DNA of 64,000 nt from an uncultured Bacteroidales bacterium (GTDB lineage Bacteria > Bacteroidota > Bacteroidia > Bacteroidales > F082), in NCBI GenBank assembly GCA_900318085.1, contig ONJF01000001.1, positions 62,001-126,000 on the forward strand, in the 5' to 3' direction. The notes below the pieces were generated by a model that was not told the origin of the DNA, ran no database searches, and saw only the letters and a list, made by a program, of their open reading frames with translations. This document shows, one piece after another, positions 1 through 8,471 of the stretch. The first letter of the stretch is position 1. Each line of letters begins with the position of its first letter. The position numbers were made by a program, and so were the translations under genes.

Positions 1-3000
1 GCCTTCCTTCTCGGCGTAGGCCCAGAGGGTCATGCTCTCGTCGACGGTGATGGCTTCTTCATATTCCTCCCAAGGACCGTTTTCAGAATCAAGGCTGTAA
101 TAGATGGTTGCGTCAGCGGTGGCACAAGTGATGGTCACGTCTTGGGTCTCATAGTAGGTACCTGCACCAGGTGTGAAAACAGGTGCTGCCACTGTCGGAG
201 TGGGCGGGACGCCACCTTCGCCTTGCATGAAGATGTCGAGGAAGAAGTTGTACTCGCCGTTGGTCATGTTGCTAGTGGCATAGGCTTTCACGATGCTCTC
301 CGTGTCGGTGACACGCAAAGCCATGGCACGGGTGTCGGTGGTGGCATTGATGATATTGAATCCGAAGTATTCGGGTACCAAGCTTTCAGGAGCCGAGACG
401 CCTGTGGTAATCGTCCAGAGGGTCTTCTCACCGTTCAATACGAGGTTGGTGCCGCTGTTGCCGTAACCAATCATGTCACCGTTGGCATTGGTGAAGGTGT
501 AGCCGTCGGCGGTGACGTCGACTGTCCAGTAATAGCTGTCCTCATCGCCAAGGATGCTGGCGGGGATGATTTCATCGCTACCGTTCATCTCGCTGGTGAA
601 CTCGGTGGTGGTGAGCTTGCCGCTCGTCGGGGTGTTGGCGATGGCGAGGTAAGCGTCGGCCGTCTCGTTGTAGCGGGCGGCGAGGATGACGCGGTTGCCA
701 GCCACAAGAGCGCTGACATCGCTGATGCGCACGTAGTCGTCGCCAGGCACAGGCTCAGCGGTGACATTGCCGCTGCAGGTCACTTCGATGTCATCGACAT
801 CGGCGCAGGTGATGGTGATGTCTTCGTCGTTGTATTCACCCACGGCAAGTCCGGCTTTCAGGCGGACATAGATGACGGCGCCGTCAATGGTGCCATTGTC
901 ATGACTCAGCGTAAGGCTGCTTTGGGCAGTGAAGTCGTCGCCTGAGAGCAACGAAATCTCATAATCGGTGGCTTCGGCGATGACGACGTTGCTGTTCAGG
1001 TTGAGGCCGCTGACGGTGAAGCTCTGCTCGGCAGAAGGACCGTTGCCTTCGACGTAGGTGAAACCTGTCAGGGCAAGCGGGGTGACGGTGACGACGGCCT
1101 CTGAGGTCTGGCCAACGAGCATAATGTCGTCGACTTCCCAACCGGCGGCCTCTTCATCTGTGCTGGTGTACTTGAAGCCGATGTAGCACTCGGTGCCGCT
1201 GAAGCTGCTCAGGTCGATGTCGCCCGATTCAACCCAGGTCCAGCTGCCTGTCGAGAGGGCGCAGGTCAAAGGCTGCCATGTGGCAGCAGATGGGTTGGTG
1301 CCGTTGTAGTTGTTCGAGAAGAACACCTCGATGTCGGGACCAGTATAGTTCTTTGCCGTACTGAAGGTCAGCACGGGGTTGCTGTAAGCGTTGAGGTTGA
1401 AGGCAGGGGAGATGCACCAGTCTTCATTGGCATGTGCCGCACCGCTGCTGTAACCGTTGGCATAGGCGTAGTGGTTGCCTTGGTGGGTGGCCACGGTCCA
1501 TTCCATCTCGCCATCCACACTGACGAAGGTCCAGCCGTTCATTTCGCCTTCCCAGTCTTGGTTGAAGATGGTGACCACACCCGATTGGATGGTGTAGGTG
1601 GCGCTGGCGACGGGGCTGTCGTTGTAGCCTTCCTTGGTGGCATAGGCCCAAATGGTCATGCTTTCGTCAACGGTGATGGCTCCGTTATAGGTTGTCCAAG
1701 GACCGTTTTCCGAAACTGTGCTATAGTGTATGGTGGCACCGTCGGTAGCACAGGCGATGCTCACGCTTTGTTCTTCGAAATAGGTGCCGCCTTCGGGGGT
1801 GAAGGTAGGCGTGGCCACGGTGGGAACAGGCGGCTCACCGCCTTCGGTCTTCACGAAGAGGTCGAGGAAGAAGTTGTAACCGCTACCACCCATGTTTTGG
1901 GTGTGATAAGGGCCGAAGTTATGGCTGCTGTTTAAAGCGAAGGCCCTAACATCGTTATTGACATTGTTGATGACAAAACCAGTATAGTTGGGCACCATAG
2001 CACCTTCTTCCGAGGTTTGAATGGTGATGGCCCATTCGGTGTTGTCGCCACCTGTAGCGAAGTTGGTGCTGCTGGTGTAGCCGATGAGATCGCCGGCAGC
2101 GTTGGTGAAGGTGTAGCCGTTGTCGGTCACGCCGACCACCCAGTAGTAGGTCTCTTCCTCATCGACGATGCTGGCAGGCAGCACTTCGTCGGTGCCCGAT
2201 GTGGCGGAGGTGAAGAGCACGCCGGTGGGCTTGCCCGTCGTGGCAGCAGTCATGGCATAGTAGTCAGCGGCGTTGTCGTCGAAGCGGGCGGCCACGATGA
2301 CATAAGCGCCATCGGTGAGGCTGTTCAGGTCGCTGATGCGGACATAGTTGCCATCGCCAGGAGTAGGTGGTTCGGGAGGCGTGGGAGTGCCACCGGTGAC
2401 GGTGCCGCTGACATTGATGAACAGCGTGTCGGCGCCTTCCGAAACGGCATAGATTTGCTCGTTGTAGGTGCCACCCTCAAGACCGGCTTTCATGCGGACA
2501 TAAATGGAGATGTCATAGAAATGGCCGGAATAGGGGATGTAGACCATGGCCGGATTCTCGGGACGGAAGTTGACGTTGGTCGAAACCTCGAAGTTCTCGG
2601 AGGGATACACGGCAACATTATTGGTGAGGTTGTCGCCACCGAGGAGGAAGGAGGCCACTTCCGACGGGCCACCGTCTTCGAAGTCATAGGTGAAGCCGCT
2701 CAACGAGGTCGGGTTGGCATTTAAGACGGGGCTCTGGTCTTCGAGTACCGTGCCGTTCAAGGCGACTGTGGCGTTCAGTGTACCAGTAGTGACGGTGACA
2801 TTGCCAGCATAAGAACCGATTGCGAGGCCTGACTTCATTCTGACATAGACGTTGGCGTCCACCAGACCTTCGGTGGGTGTGAGACTCAGGTTATCGGCAA
2901 AAGGACCTTCTGCGGTAGTGGCCACTTCGAAGTCTTGCGGGGCTACGATGCTGACGTTGGCAGTCAAGTCGCTGCCCGTCACGGCGAAACTCAGGCTCTG

Positions 3001-4419
3001 CGAAGGACCTTCACCAAAGGTGTATTGGAATCCGGAGAGTTCGGTGGGGGTAAGAGTCAATTGCGGGTTGGGGACGTAGTTGAGGGTGACGTCGGAGGCC
3101 AAGGCAACACGGATCTGGGGCGCGTTGAAATAACCCACCACGCCGATGACGTCGACCATGTCGCCTTCGTTGATGTCGGTCAATGCAGGCACCTTATAGA
3201 TGTTGGTGCTGTTTTCGCCTTGTGTCAGAGGCGTGTTGCCGCTTGTATTGATGGCACCAATGGTGGCACCTTCAATTTTCACGCGGGTGCATTGCAATGC
3301 ATCGGCACCGCCAGCATTTACTTCGGCGATTGTCTTGACTTCGAGAGGTAGCGTATTGCCCGAAGAAATGATGCTGAACTCGCTAGCATTGCTGCCGTTG
3401 ATGTTCGATAGCTCATAGAGCCCGTTATAATTGGCGCGTTTGCCATAGCTTTGGACCATGTCGCCCAATGCCAAAGTGGAAGGAACGGTGTTGCTGTTCA
3501 GGAAAAGGCAGATGCCTCCTGTGTTGTCTTGCACATACACGTTACGACCATCGATGAAAGTAACTATACCTTGCACCAAAGCGTATTCGTTAACACTCAA
3601 AGCCTTGGCTTCGGCAATAGTCATCAGTTCGGGGAAAGAGTAGGTGGCCGAGGCGATATTGCTAGGCGTGTAGCCACTCTTGTATGCCTTGGCCTTGACC
3701 GTTGTGGTCTCGCTGATGTTCAACGGGACACCAGGAGTGAATTGTGCACTGTTTTCATTCGGGTCGGAGCCATCGGTGGTGTAGCAAATGGTGGCGCCTT
3801 CGGTGGCACAGCTGATGGTCACTTGTTGAGGCTCGAAATAGGAACCTTCGGCAGGGCTGAAGGTCGGGGTGGCTACGGTTTCTTGTTGTTGGCCGCCATC
3901 GTTTTTCTTATATAATTGTACAGCTTGTTGGTTAGTATAGGAAGTTGACTTGAAGTATCTGAATCTCAAATTGTTACTTGCATTATTGAATCTCATTACG
4001 GATGTGTAGGAAGTGATTTTAACGCCGTCACTTTCATATTCGAGAGTGTTCAATTCAGGACTGGCGCCAAGTTTAATGGTGTTGGATCCGGATTGACCAT
4101 AGATGTATTTACCATTGTTGGTTCCACCATTCACTAAGATAGAGTAACCGCCTTCCATTGCTGCAATGCTAATAGTTACCGCATTTGAAGCAGAAATGCT
4201 GTTACCACTAATGGTCATTTCTTCGTAACAATTGGCTGCATCAACGCCTGTCCAACTATAGGCTGTTGTGGCATCGGCCTCATAGACCAAAAGGTATTCT
4301 CCCGTCCAGTCGCTAGGTGAGGAGGTAACCTTTTCGTAGTTGTTTTGACCAGTCGCCATAAAAGCATTCGTGGTCAACAGCATAATTAGTGTCAACAAAA
4401 AAGTAAGTTTACGTTTCAT
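1..4419 (-). CDS. Large secreted repeat protein, 3' end outside window
   Basis: An open frame of 1473 codons starts at ATG 4419 and runs off the left edge without a stop. It begins with a signal peptide (MKRKLTFLLTLIML...). Visible modules, N to C: a YVRI-type beta domain, a chitobiase/hexosaminidase C-terminal-like Ig domain (ATPTFSPAEGSYFEPQQVTI), an OB-fold-like domain (TIAEAKAL...VQGIVTFIDGRNVYVQD), three Ig-like repeats of the pattern LxGFxYxxGxGPSxxxxFxVxGxxL, a choice-of-anchor J domain (FNQDWEGEMNGW...DWCISPAFNL), and further copies of the YVRI and Ig modules. It is probably exported and surface-exposed. The sorting signal lies outside the window, so type IX secretion cannot be confirmed. 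No enzymatic motif was seen. Function unknown; adhesion or glycan binding is inference. Confidence 0.85.
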   Translation of the reverse strand, partial: MKRKLTFLLTLIMLLTTNAFMATGQNNYEKVTSSPSDWTGEYLLVYEADATTAYSWTGVDAANCYEEMTISGNSISASNAVTISIAAMEGGYSILVNGGTNNGKYIYGQSGSNTIKLGASPELNTLEYESDGVKITSYTSVMRFNNASNNLRFRYFKSTSYTNQQAVQLYKKNDGGQQQETVATPTFSPAEGSYFEPQQVTISCATEGATICYTTDGSDPNENSAQFTPGVPLNISETTTVKAKAYKSGYTPSNIASATYSFPELMTIAEAKALSVNEYALVQGIVTFIDGRNVYVQDNTGGICLFLNSNTVPSTLALGDMVQSYGKRANYNGLYELSNINGSNASEFSIISSGNTLPLEVKTIAEVNAGGADALQCTRVKIEGATIGAINTSGNTPLTQGENSTNIYKVPALTDINEGDMVDVIGVVGYFNAPQIRVALASDVTLNYVPNPQLTLTPTELSGFQYTFGEGPSQSLSFAVTGSDLTANVSIVAPQDFEVATTAEGPFADNLSLTPTEGLVDANVYVRMKSGLAIGSYAGNVTVTTGTLNATVALNGTVLEDQSPVLNANPTSLSGFTYDFEDGGPSEVASFLLGGDNLTNNVAVYPSENFEVSTNVNFRPENPAMVYIPYSGHFYDISIYVRMKAGLEGGTYNEQIYAVSEGADTLFINVSGTVTGGTPTPPEPPTPGDGNYVRISDLNSLTDGAYVIVAARFDDNAADYYAMTAATTGKPTGVLFTSATSGTDEVLPASIVDEEETYYWVVGVTDNGYTFTNAAGDLIGYTSSTNFATGGDNTEWAITIQTSEEGAMVPNYTGFVINNVNNDVRAFALNSSHNFGPYHTQNMGGSGYNFFLDLFVKTEGGEPPVPTVATPTFTPEGGTYFEEQSVSIACATDGATIHYSTVSENGPWTTYNGAITVDESMTIWAYATKEGYNDSPVASATYTIQSGVVTIFNQDWEGEMNGWTFVSVDGEMEWTVATHQGNHYAYANGYSSGAAHANEDWCISPAFNLNAYSNPVLTFSTAKNYTGPDIEVFFSNNYNGTNPSAATWQPLTCALSTGSWTWVESGDIDLSSFSGTECYIGFKYTSTDEEAAGWEVDDIMLVGQTSEAVVTVTPLALTGFTYVEGNGPSAEQSFTVSGLNLNSNVVIAEATDYEISLLSGDDFTAQSSLTLSHDNGTIDGAVIYVRLKAGLAVGEYNDEDITITCADVDDIEVTCSGNVTAEPVPGDDYVRISDVSALVAGNRVILAARYNETADAYLAIANTPTSGKLTTTEFTSEMNGSDEIIPASILGDEDSYYWTVDVTADGYTFTNANGDMIGYGNSGTNLVLNGEKTLWTITTGVSAPESLVPEYFGFNIINATTDTRAMALRVTDTESIVKAYATSNMTNGEYNFFLDIFMQGEGGVPPTPTVAAPVFTPGAGTYYETQDVTITCATADATIYYSLDSENGPWEEYEEAITVDESMTLWAYAEKEG

Positions 4420-4499
4420 TTGTAAAATGTTTAATTATTTGATACTTATTGATTTAATGCAAATCCAATAGGGCTATTCCCCTATATTATACAAGGTGT

Positions 4500-4507
4500 C
4501 AAAATTA
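4500..4507 (-). promoter_or_regulatory. Putative -7 box for the 4419 gene
   Basis: The plus strand reads CAAAATTA, which is TAATTTTG on the minus strand and matches the Bacteroidota -7 consensus TAnnTTTG. It lies about 80 nt upstream of the start at 4419. No convincing -33 TTTG was seen. Confidence 0.45.
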
Positions 4508-4544
4508 GGAATTTGTCCTTGATGAGCGGGATTTGCAGGCGATT

Positions 4545-4594
4545 AGTTTTCAACATTTTATCAACAGGTTTATGAACATGTGCTGTTGAAAACT
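4545..4594. repeat. 11-bp inverted repeat with DnaA-box-like sites
   Basis: AGTTTTCAACA (4545-4555) is exactly complementary to TGTTGAAAACT (4584-4594). The loop contains TTATCAACA, one mismatch from the DnaA box TTATCCACA. It lies in the gap between the terminator of the outer-membrane protein gene and the promoter of the 4419 gene. It may be a regulator site or a structured leader. Confidence 0.4.
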
Positions 4595-4609
4595 TTGGCG
4601 GGAAGGGAC

Positions 4610-4640
4610 AAAAAAAAGAGACGCCCGAAAGCGTCTCTTT
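4610..4640 (-). terminator. Rho-independent terminator of the outer-membrane protein gene
   Basis: GAGACGC (4618-4624), loop CCGAAA, GCGTCTC (4631-4637). Read on the minus strand it ends in a run of T (plus-strand A run 4610-4617). It lies 22 nt past the stop of the 4662-5279 gene. Confidence 0.8.
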
Positions 4641-4661
4641 GTTCGTTTTGGTCAGTTAGGT

Positions 4662-5279
4662 TTAGAGGTTGAGACCCAAACCGACGAAGAAGCCTTGCGT
4701 CTTGGTGGTGATGTTGTCGCTGTTCTTTTCTTGGTCGACCAGACCGAGACGATAGCCAGCGAACAATTTAGCCTTGTTGAATTCGAGGGCTGCGCCAAAC
4801 ACCAGGTTGATGTTGAAGGGATTCCAGCTGCTGTTGTCACCATACCAGTTGGTCGTGGTTGAGCTACTACCAACAGAGTTCTTCGTTTTACCCGACACGG
4901 CAAAGCTGAACATGGGGCCGACAAAAGGCGTGACAGAGAGGTCACGGTTGATGCCGATGCCATAGTTGAAGAGCACCGGGACGTCGATGAGCATCTGGGT
5001 TTCTTTGGTTGTTGAGGTAATGCCTAAAACGGTGCTCGACTGGCTCCTCGTGTTCATGCGGAACTGGATGCCAGGAGCCACGCCAATACCTTTGCTCAAG
5101 GTGAAGTTGTCGGTGAGGCCGACGAAGAAGCCTTGGTAGTTTTCTGTGGTAGTGCTGTTACCCCATGAGGTGGAGAACTTCTCAGGTGCATAACCTGCGT
5201 TGATGCTGATCTGTGCTTGTGCTTGTCCGGCGACAAACATGGCGGCTACGAGAGCCACGATTGCTAATACTTTTTTCAT
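4662..5279 (-). CDS. Outer-membrane beta-barrel (porin-family) protein
   Basis: 205 aa with a clear signal peptide (MKKVLAIVALVAAMFVAGQAQAQ). The rest is alternating amphipathic beta-strands with aromatic girdle residues, ending FFVGLGLNL, a typical C-terminal strand of outer-membrane barrels. The pattern (INAGYAPEKFST..., FFVGLTDNFTL, VAPGIQFRMN, LFNYGIG, PFVGPMFSFAV) fits the PorT-like/OMP_b-brl family common in Bacteroidota. It follows a lipoprotein gene with a 46-nt gap, so it may be co-transcribed from upstream, and it ends at a strong terminator. Substrate and role cannot be read from the sequence. Confidence 0.85.
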   Translation of the reverse strand: MKKVLAIVALVAAMFVAGQAQAQISINAGYAPEKFSTSWGNSTTTENYQGFFVGLTDNFTLSKGIGVAPGIQFRMNTRSQSSTVLGITSTTKETQMLIDVPVLFNYGIGINRDLSVTPFVGPMFSFAVSGKTKNSVGSSSTTTNWYGDNSSWNPFNINLVFGAALEFNKAKLFAGYRLGLVDQEKNSDNITTKTQGFFVGLGLNL

Positions 5280-5325
5280 TGTGTTTGGTTTTAATTATTT
5301 GTTGATGTTTAAATGGTTCTTTTGT

Positions 5326-6438
5326 TTATGGGTTCAGTGGTCTCCAGTCGAACACGGGTTCAACGGGCTCTCCGAACGATTCCAGTTTTTGAAGTCCCTC
5401 GTCTTTCGTGATGGGGTTTTCGTCGAGTTCGAACTCCGAGTCCATCTCCTCGGTCTCCATATTGAAGAGCTTCATCTCGGCTAGCGTGGAAAGGAGGGCG
5501 CTGTTTTGCAGCACGGAATACTTTGAATAGTAACATCCTGTGCCGCAGCCGCCAGCATCACCCACGACGCCTTTGAAGAACATCAGATGGCGCTTGAAGT
5601 CGGAGGCAGCCAGCAGGGTGGTCTTGCCTTGCACGATGGAATACACGCCCTTGTTCTCTTCCTGGTCGTCGCTAAGGATGAGCTCGGGCTCGCCGTCCTC
5701 ATCGATGTCGAGGAGGTCATATTGCGTGAAGGGATGGTCCAAACCGCTATCCGCCACTTCATTATACAAGGCTTCCATCGATTCGAGTTCCTCCAAGGTG
5801 GTCACACACTGACTGGGCGCGTTGCCGTCCCAGACATAGGTGTGTTTGATGGAGGTCCACCAATTCATGAAGTACTCGCTGACGACAATGTCGTCGCCCT
5901 CTTGGGGAAGCGAAATGCTGAACATCGAATTGTCGAACGAGATCTTGAAGTATTTGAGGTAGTCATACTCGGGGCTGAGCGTTTGGGTGGCAGGGTCGTA
6001 GTCGTAGAAGGCCACGAAAGCCACTTCCGCGGAACTCGGTTGGCTGAGACAGACGGCAAGGAGCTGATGCCCGTTGTCGCGCTTCCAAACGCGAGCCTGC
6101 ATGCTTTCCGACTCCTTGTCGTCGCTGCCTTCCGAGAAACCGACATAGCCGTTGGCCATGTCGATCATGTCGATATACTCCTGTTGGTCTTCAGGCAATT
6201 TGGCGTCGCGAAGGAAGGTGGTGACGCTGTAGGTGGGCATGGCCTGGTTGAAGGCCTCAACGAGACTTAAGATGTCGCCATCAGCGCTCTTGAAGGTCTT
6301 ACTGGGCCACATCCTACACACCTGGTCGAGGTTCAACAGATCAAGCGACTCTGTCGGGGTTGTTTCAACCTTTTGCGTGTTGTTGCCACACGAGAGCAGC
6401 AACAAGGCCGGAAGGATGATATAGAATACTTTTTTCAT
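5326..6438 (-). CDS. Hypothetical lipoprotein with calcium-loop-like motif
   Basis: 370 aa. The N-terminus MKKVFYIILPALLLLSCG is a lipoprotein signal with acylated Cys17. The protein is acidic. Around residues 246-256 a segment (DIDEDGEPELIL) resembles the Asp-rich calcium loop of VCBS/FG-GAP and EF-hand-like repeats, followed by GVVGDAGGCGTGCYYSKY, a short Cys-rich stretch. No enzyme family was recognised. It lies 3 nt after the stop of the next lipoprotein gene, so the two are probably one operon expressed from the promoter near 7290. Likely anchored in the outer membrane or periplasm; function unknown. Confidence 0.8.
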   Translation of the reverse strand: MKKVFYIILPALLLLSCGNNTQKVETTPTESLDLLNLDQVCRMWPSKTFKSADGDILSLVEAFNQAMPTYSVTTFLRDAKLPEDQQEYIDMIDMANGYVGFSEGSDDKESESMQARVWKRDNGHQLLAVCLSQPSSAEVAFVAFYDYDPATQTLSPEYDYLKYFKISFDNSMFSISLPQEGDDIVVSEYFMNWWTSIKHTYVWDGNAPSQCVTTLEELESMEALYNEVADSGLDHPFTQYDLLDIDEDGEPELILSDDQEENKGVYSIVQGKTTLLAASDFKRHLMFFKGVVGDAGGCGTGCYYSKYSVLQNSALLSTLAEMKLFNMETEEMDSEFELDENPITKDEGLQKLESFGEPVEPVFDWRPLNP

Positions 6439-6441
6439 GGC

Positions 6442-7257
6442 TTACTTCAGACCGGCCCAGGTACCCATGATGTTCTTGCATTGCGTGTAGGTGCTGGGGC
6501 AATTGCAGACTTTGTAGGTGGTGGAACCGGCAGGCTGGAAGACGTCGACGGCGCGTTGCTCGCTGTCCCAGCCATGGGCCAGGATGTAGAGGTAATAGGT
6601 GGTGCCGCCCATCAAAGGTGAGTCTTGCACACCATTGGGCGAAGCACACAGTTCGACGGTGTAGGGCTCCTCGGGAGCGTAGGCGTTGCTGTTGACGGCA
6701 CCCTTCAGCAGGGCGGCAGCCATGTAACGCTGGATATACTTGTCATCCTCGGGGCTGTACTCCGAGGGGACGAGCTTGGTCTTCAGGATGCGGATGATGC
6801 CGTCGACGGTCGAGGAGCTGTTGCACAGCAGGTCGAAGCATTTCTTGCCGGTGTTGGCATCGCGGGCGTAGATCTCGATGGCCATGGGCACCATGGCGGC
6901 GGTGCCTTGGAGCGACTTGCCCAGGAGGCCGTTGTAGACGGCTTCAAACTCGGCATAACCCGAAGGGATGTTGGTGAAGGTCACCGTGGCAGTGGGCGTG
7001 CGGTGATCGTTGTTGTTGAAGTCGATGTCGCCATTGACGGTGTAGGTGTGCGAGCCGTAAGTCAGCGTGTTGCCAGCCACTTGGGCATCGGCTTTCGTCT
7101 CTTTGACGAGCGAGTGCCATTGGTCTTTGGGTTGCATAAGGCCTTCGGCCGCTTTGCCGAGGTTCTCAAGGTCGCCAAGCGAGACATTGCCACAACTGGC
7201 AAGGCCGAGCACGATGATGGCCAGAGCGACATAGTGCATAAGGAAGTTTCTTTTCAT
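6442..7257 (-). CDS. Hypothetical lipoprotein
   Basis: 271 aa with the lipoprotein signal MKRNFLMHYVALAIIVLGLASCG (Cys22). The central segment, FEAVYNGLLGKSLQGTAAMV followed by PMAIEIYARDAN and GKKCFDLLCNSS, resembles uncharacterised Bacteroidota proteins that share a TPQGxAAM-like helix, but I cannot name the family with certainty. The C-terminus contains three Cys (VCNCPSTYTQC). It is first in a probable operon with the next lipoprotein and possibly the barrel protein. No catalytic motif was seen. Confidence 0.8.
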   Translation of the reverse strand: MKRNFLMHYVALAIIVLGLASCGNVSLGDLENLGKAAEGLMQPKDQWHSLVKETKADAQVAGNTLTYGSHTYTVNGDIDFNNNDHRTPTATVTFTNIPSGYAEFEAVYNGLLGKSLQGTAAMVPMAIEIYARDANTGKKCFDLLCNSSSTVDGIIRILKTKLVPSEYSPEDDKYIQRYMAAALLKGAVNSNAYAPEEPYTVELCASPNGVQDSPLMGGTTYYLYILAHGWDSEQRAVDVFQPAGSTTYKVCNCPSTYTQCKNIMGTWAGLK

Positions 7258-7286
7258 GATGATGTGTTTTTAAAGGTTTTGTGCTG

Positions 7287-7294
7287 CAAAAGTA
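7287..7294 (-). promoter_or_regulatory. -7 box for the minus-strand lipoprotein operon
   Basis: Plus-strand CAAAAGTA is TACTTTTG on the minus strand, a match to TAnnTTTG, about 30 nt upstream of the start at 7257. Confidence 0.6.
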
Positions 7295-7357
7295 GGACTT
7301 TTTGAGAAACAATGGCACTTTTTTTGCCATATTTCGGTAAAACTTGGATTTTTCTAT

Positions 7358-7365
7358 TATCTTTG
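7358..7365 (+). promoter_or_regulatory. -7 box for the lipoprotein/radical SAM operon
   Basis: TATCTTTG, an exact Bacteroidota -7 motif, 24 nt before the ATG at 7390. Together with the box at 7287 it makes a divergent promoter region. Confidence 0.6.
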
Positions 7366-7389
7366 CACCGTTATATAACAACCGAAAAA

Positions 7390-7842
7390 ATGAAAAAAGT
7401 AGTTCGAACTGTATGGATTTGCGCATTGTCTGGCCTGGCCTTTCTGGCCGCCTGTTGCTCCAGCAAGGGACTGACACGCGCTGAGCGGAAGCAGCTTAAG
7501 CACGACCGCGACTCTATCCAGGAAATCCTCAAGATGCGTGAGATGTCCGCCGTCTACGGCTCGCCCGAAATCATTGCCGACTATGGCATGGAGACCGCCC
7601 GTCTGCGTTATGAGTTGGATTCCATCAACGCCCGTTTAGGCGAGGATGTCGACGTGGAGAAGAGCAGACAACGCTACACTTATAAGCAGCGTCTTGCCGA
7701 ACTGAAGAGAGAACTCTCCCGTAGGGAGGGCGCCTGCGTCTACGGCTCGCCAGAGATCATCCAACGCTATGGCGAGGAAACCCGACGCCTGCGCGAGCAA
7801 GTGGAAGAGGTTGAACAGCAGCTCCGCGAGCTTGACAATTAA
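7390..7842 (+). CDS. rSAM-associated lipoprotein 1 with two YGSPE repeats
   Basis: 150 aa. The frame is open from 7312, but ATG 7390 gives the lipoprotein signal MKKVVRTVWICALSGLAFLA followed by ACC, with lipobox Cys22. The mature part has two copies of a 40-50 aa repeat: a charged heptad-like helix, then VYGSPEIIxxYGxET, then RLxxExDxxxxxL. The YGSPE motifs are at residues 56-60 and near 118. It is first of four paralogues that precede a radical SAM enzyme, with an 11-nt gap to the next gene. Known rSAM/lipoprotein systems pair such an enzyme with a short lipoprotein carrying a YGxP motif, so I infer this is a modification substrate. The modification itself is unknown. Confidence 0.85.
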   Translation: MKKVVRTVWICALSGLAFLAACCSSKGLTRAERKQLKHDRDSIQEILKMREMSAVYGSPEIIADYGMETARLRYELDSINARLGEDVDVEKSRQRYTYKQRLAELKRELSRREGACVYGSPEIIQRYGEETRRLREQVEEVEQQLRELDN

Positions 7843-7853
7843 AGGCTTGTCTT

Positions 7854-8177
7854 ATGGCAAAATGGTTCCGTAAGCTTTGGATTGGACTCCTGTCGGGTAC
7901 GGCAGCCTTGGTGTCGTGTAACTTTATTTCGCCGTCACCAAAATTATATGGCCCGCCGCCCGTCGACCCTACCGAAGACACCCTTCAAGTGAAGGCTGAC
8001 CGTCGGGAAGTGCTACGCCAGCGTATCGAATCCATCCGCGCTATCGTTGAAGAACGCCAGAATTCCGAAATCTATGGTCCGCCAGAGATGATGAAGGAGT
8101 ATGCCCGCGAGACCCAACGTTTGCAAGCCGAGGCCGATTCGCTTGAGCAAGAACTGAAAGCTATGGAAATGGAATAA
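7854..8177 (+). CDS. rSAM-associated lipoprotein 2 with YGPP motifs
   Basis: 107 aa, start MAKWFRKLWIGLLSGTAALVSC with the lipobox Cys again at residue 22. One YGPP (KLYGPPPVDP) lies just after the membrane anchor. A second, EIYGPPEMMKEYARETQRL, sits in the same helix-motif-helix repeat as in the upstream paralogue. The C-terminal part is a predicted coiled coil rich in Glu, Arg and Leu. Spacing of 11 and 14 nt to the neighbours indicates one transcript. Probable outer-membrane lipoprotein and candidate substrate of the downstream radical SAM enzyme (inference). Confidence 0.83.
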   Translation: MAKWFRKLWIGLLSGTAALVSCNFISPSPKLYGPPPVDPTEDTLQVKADRREVLRQRIESIRAIVEERQNSEIYGPPEMMKEYARETQRLQAEADSLEQELKAMEME

Positions 8178-8191
8178 AATAGTATTGCCCT

Positions 8192-8455
8192 ATGAAGAAA
8201 ATAATTAGTGTTATTCGTCTAGGTCTCTTTGTGGGATTGGCTTTCTTGTTTGCCTGTTGTTCGTCACCCAAAGACAAAAAACGTCATGAGCTCCGTGGCA
8301 GGATTGGCGAAATACAACAAATCCTCTCAAAACGCAGTGCGGAAGCTATCTATGGCTCCCCACAGATGCTGCAGGAATGGGAAGAGCAAAACGACCGTTT
8401 GGTGGCGGAGAGGGATTCGCTGGAGATAGAGCTGAAAAAATTAGACCAGGAATAA
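8192..8455 (+). CDS. rSAM-associated lipoprotein 3 with one YGSP motif
   Basis: 87 aa, the shortest of the four. Signal MKKIISVIRLGLFVGLAFLFACC with Cys22. After the anchor come a basic linker (PKDKKRHELR) and a single repeat unit, AIYGSPQMLQEWEEQNDRL followed by ERDSLEIELKKLDQE. It is the minimal version of the family, so it defines the repeat: helix, [AEC]xIYGSPxxxxxY/W, helix with DSLExEL. Gaps of 14 and 16 nt join it to its neighbours. Confidence 0.83.
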   Translation: MKKIISVIRLGLFVGLAFLFACCSSPKDKKRHELRGRIGEIQQILSKRSAEAIYGSPQMLQEWEEQNDRLVAERDSLEIELKKLDQE

Positions 8456-8471
8456 CCGAACCTGTGTAGAT

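Noticed and set aside
142..3915. Several plus-strand frames of 75-267 codons in the first 4 kb
   Set aside because: All are opposite the uninterrupted 1473-codon minus-strand gene, with Val/Gly/His-rich products of no recognisable family.
5326..6438. Dockerin or EF-hand protein
   Set aside because: Only one Asp-rich loop is present and there is no paired dockerin repeat, so a calcium-binding role is not called.
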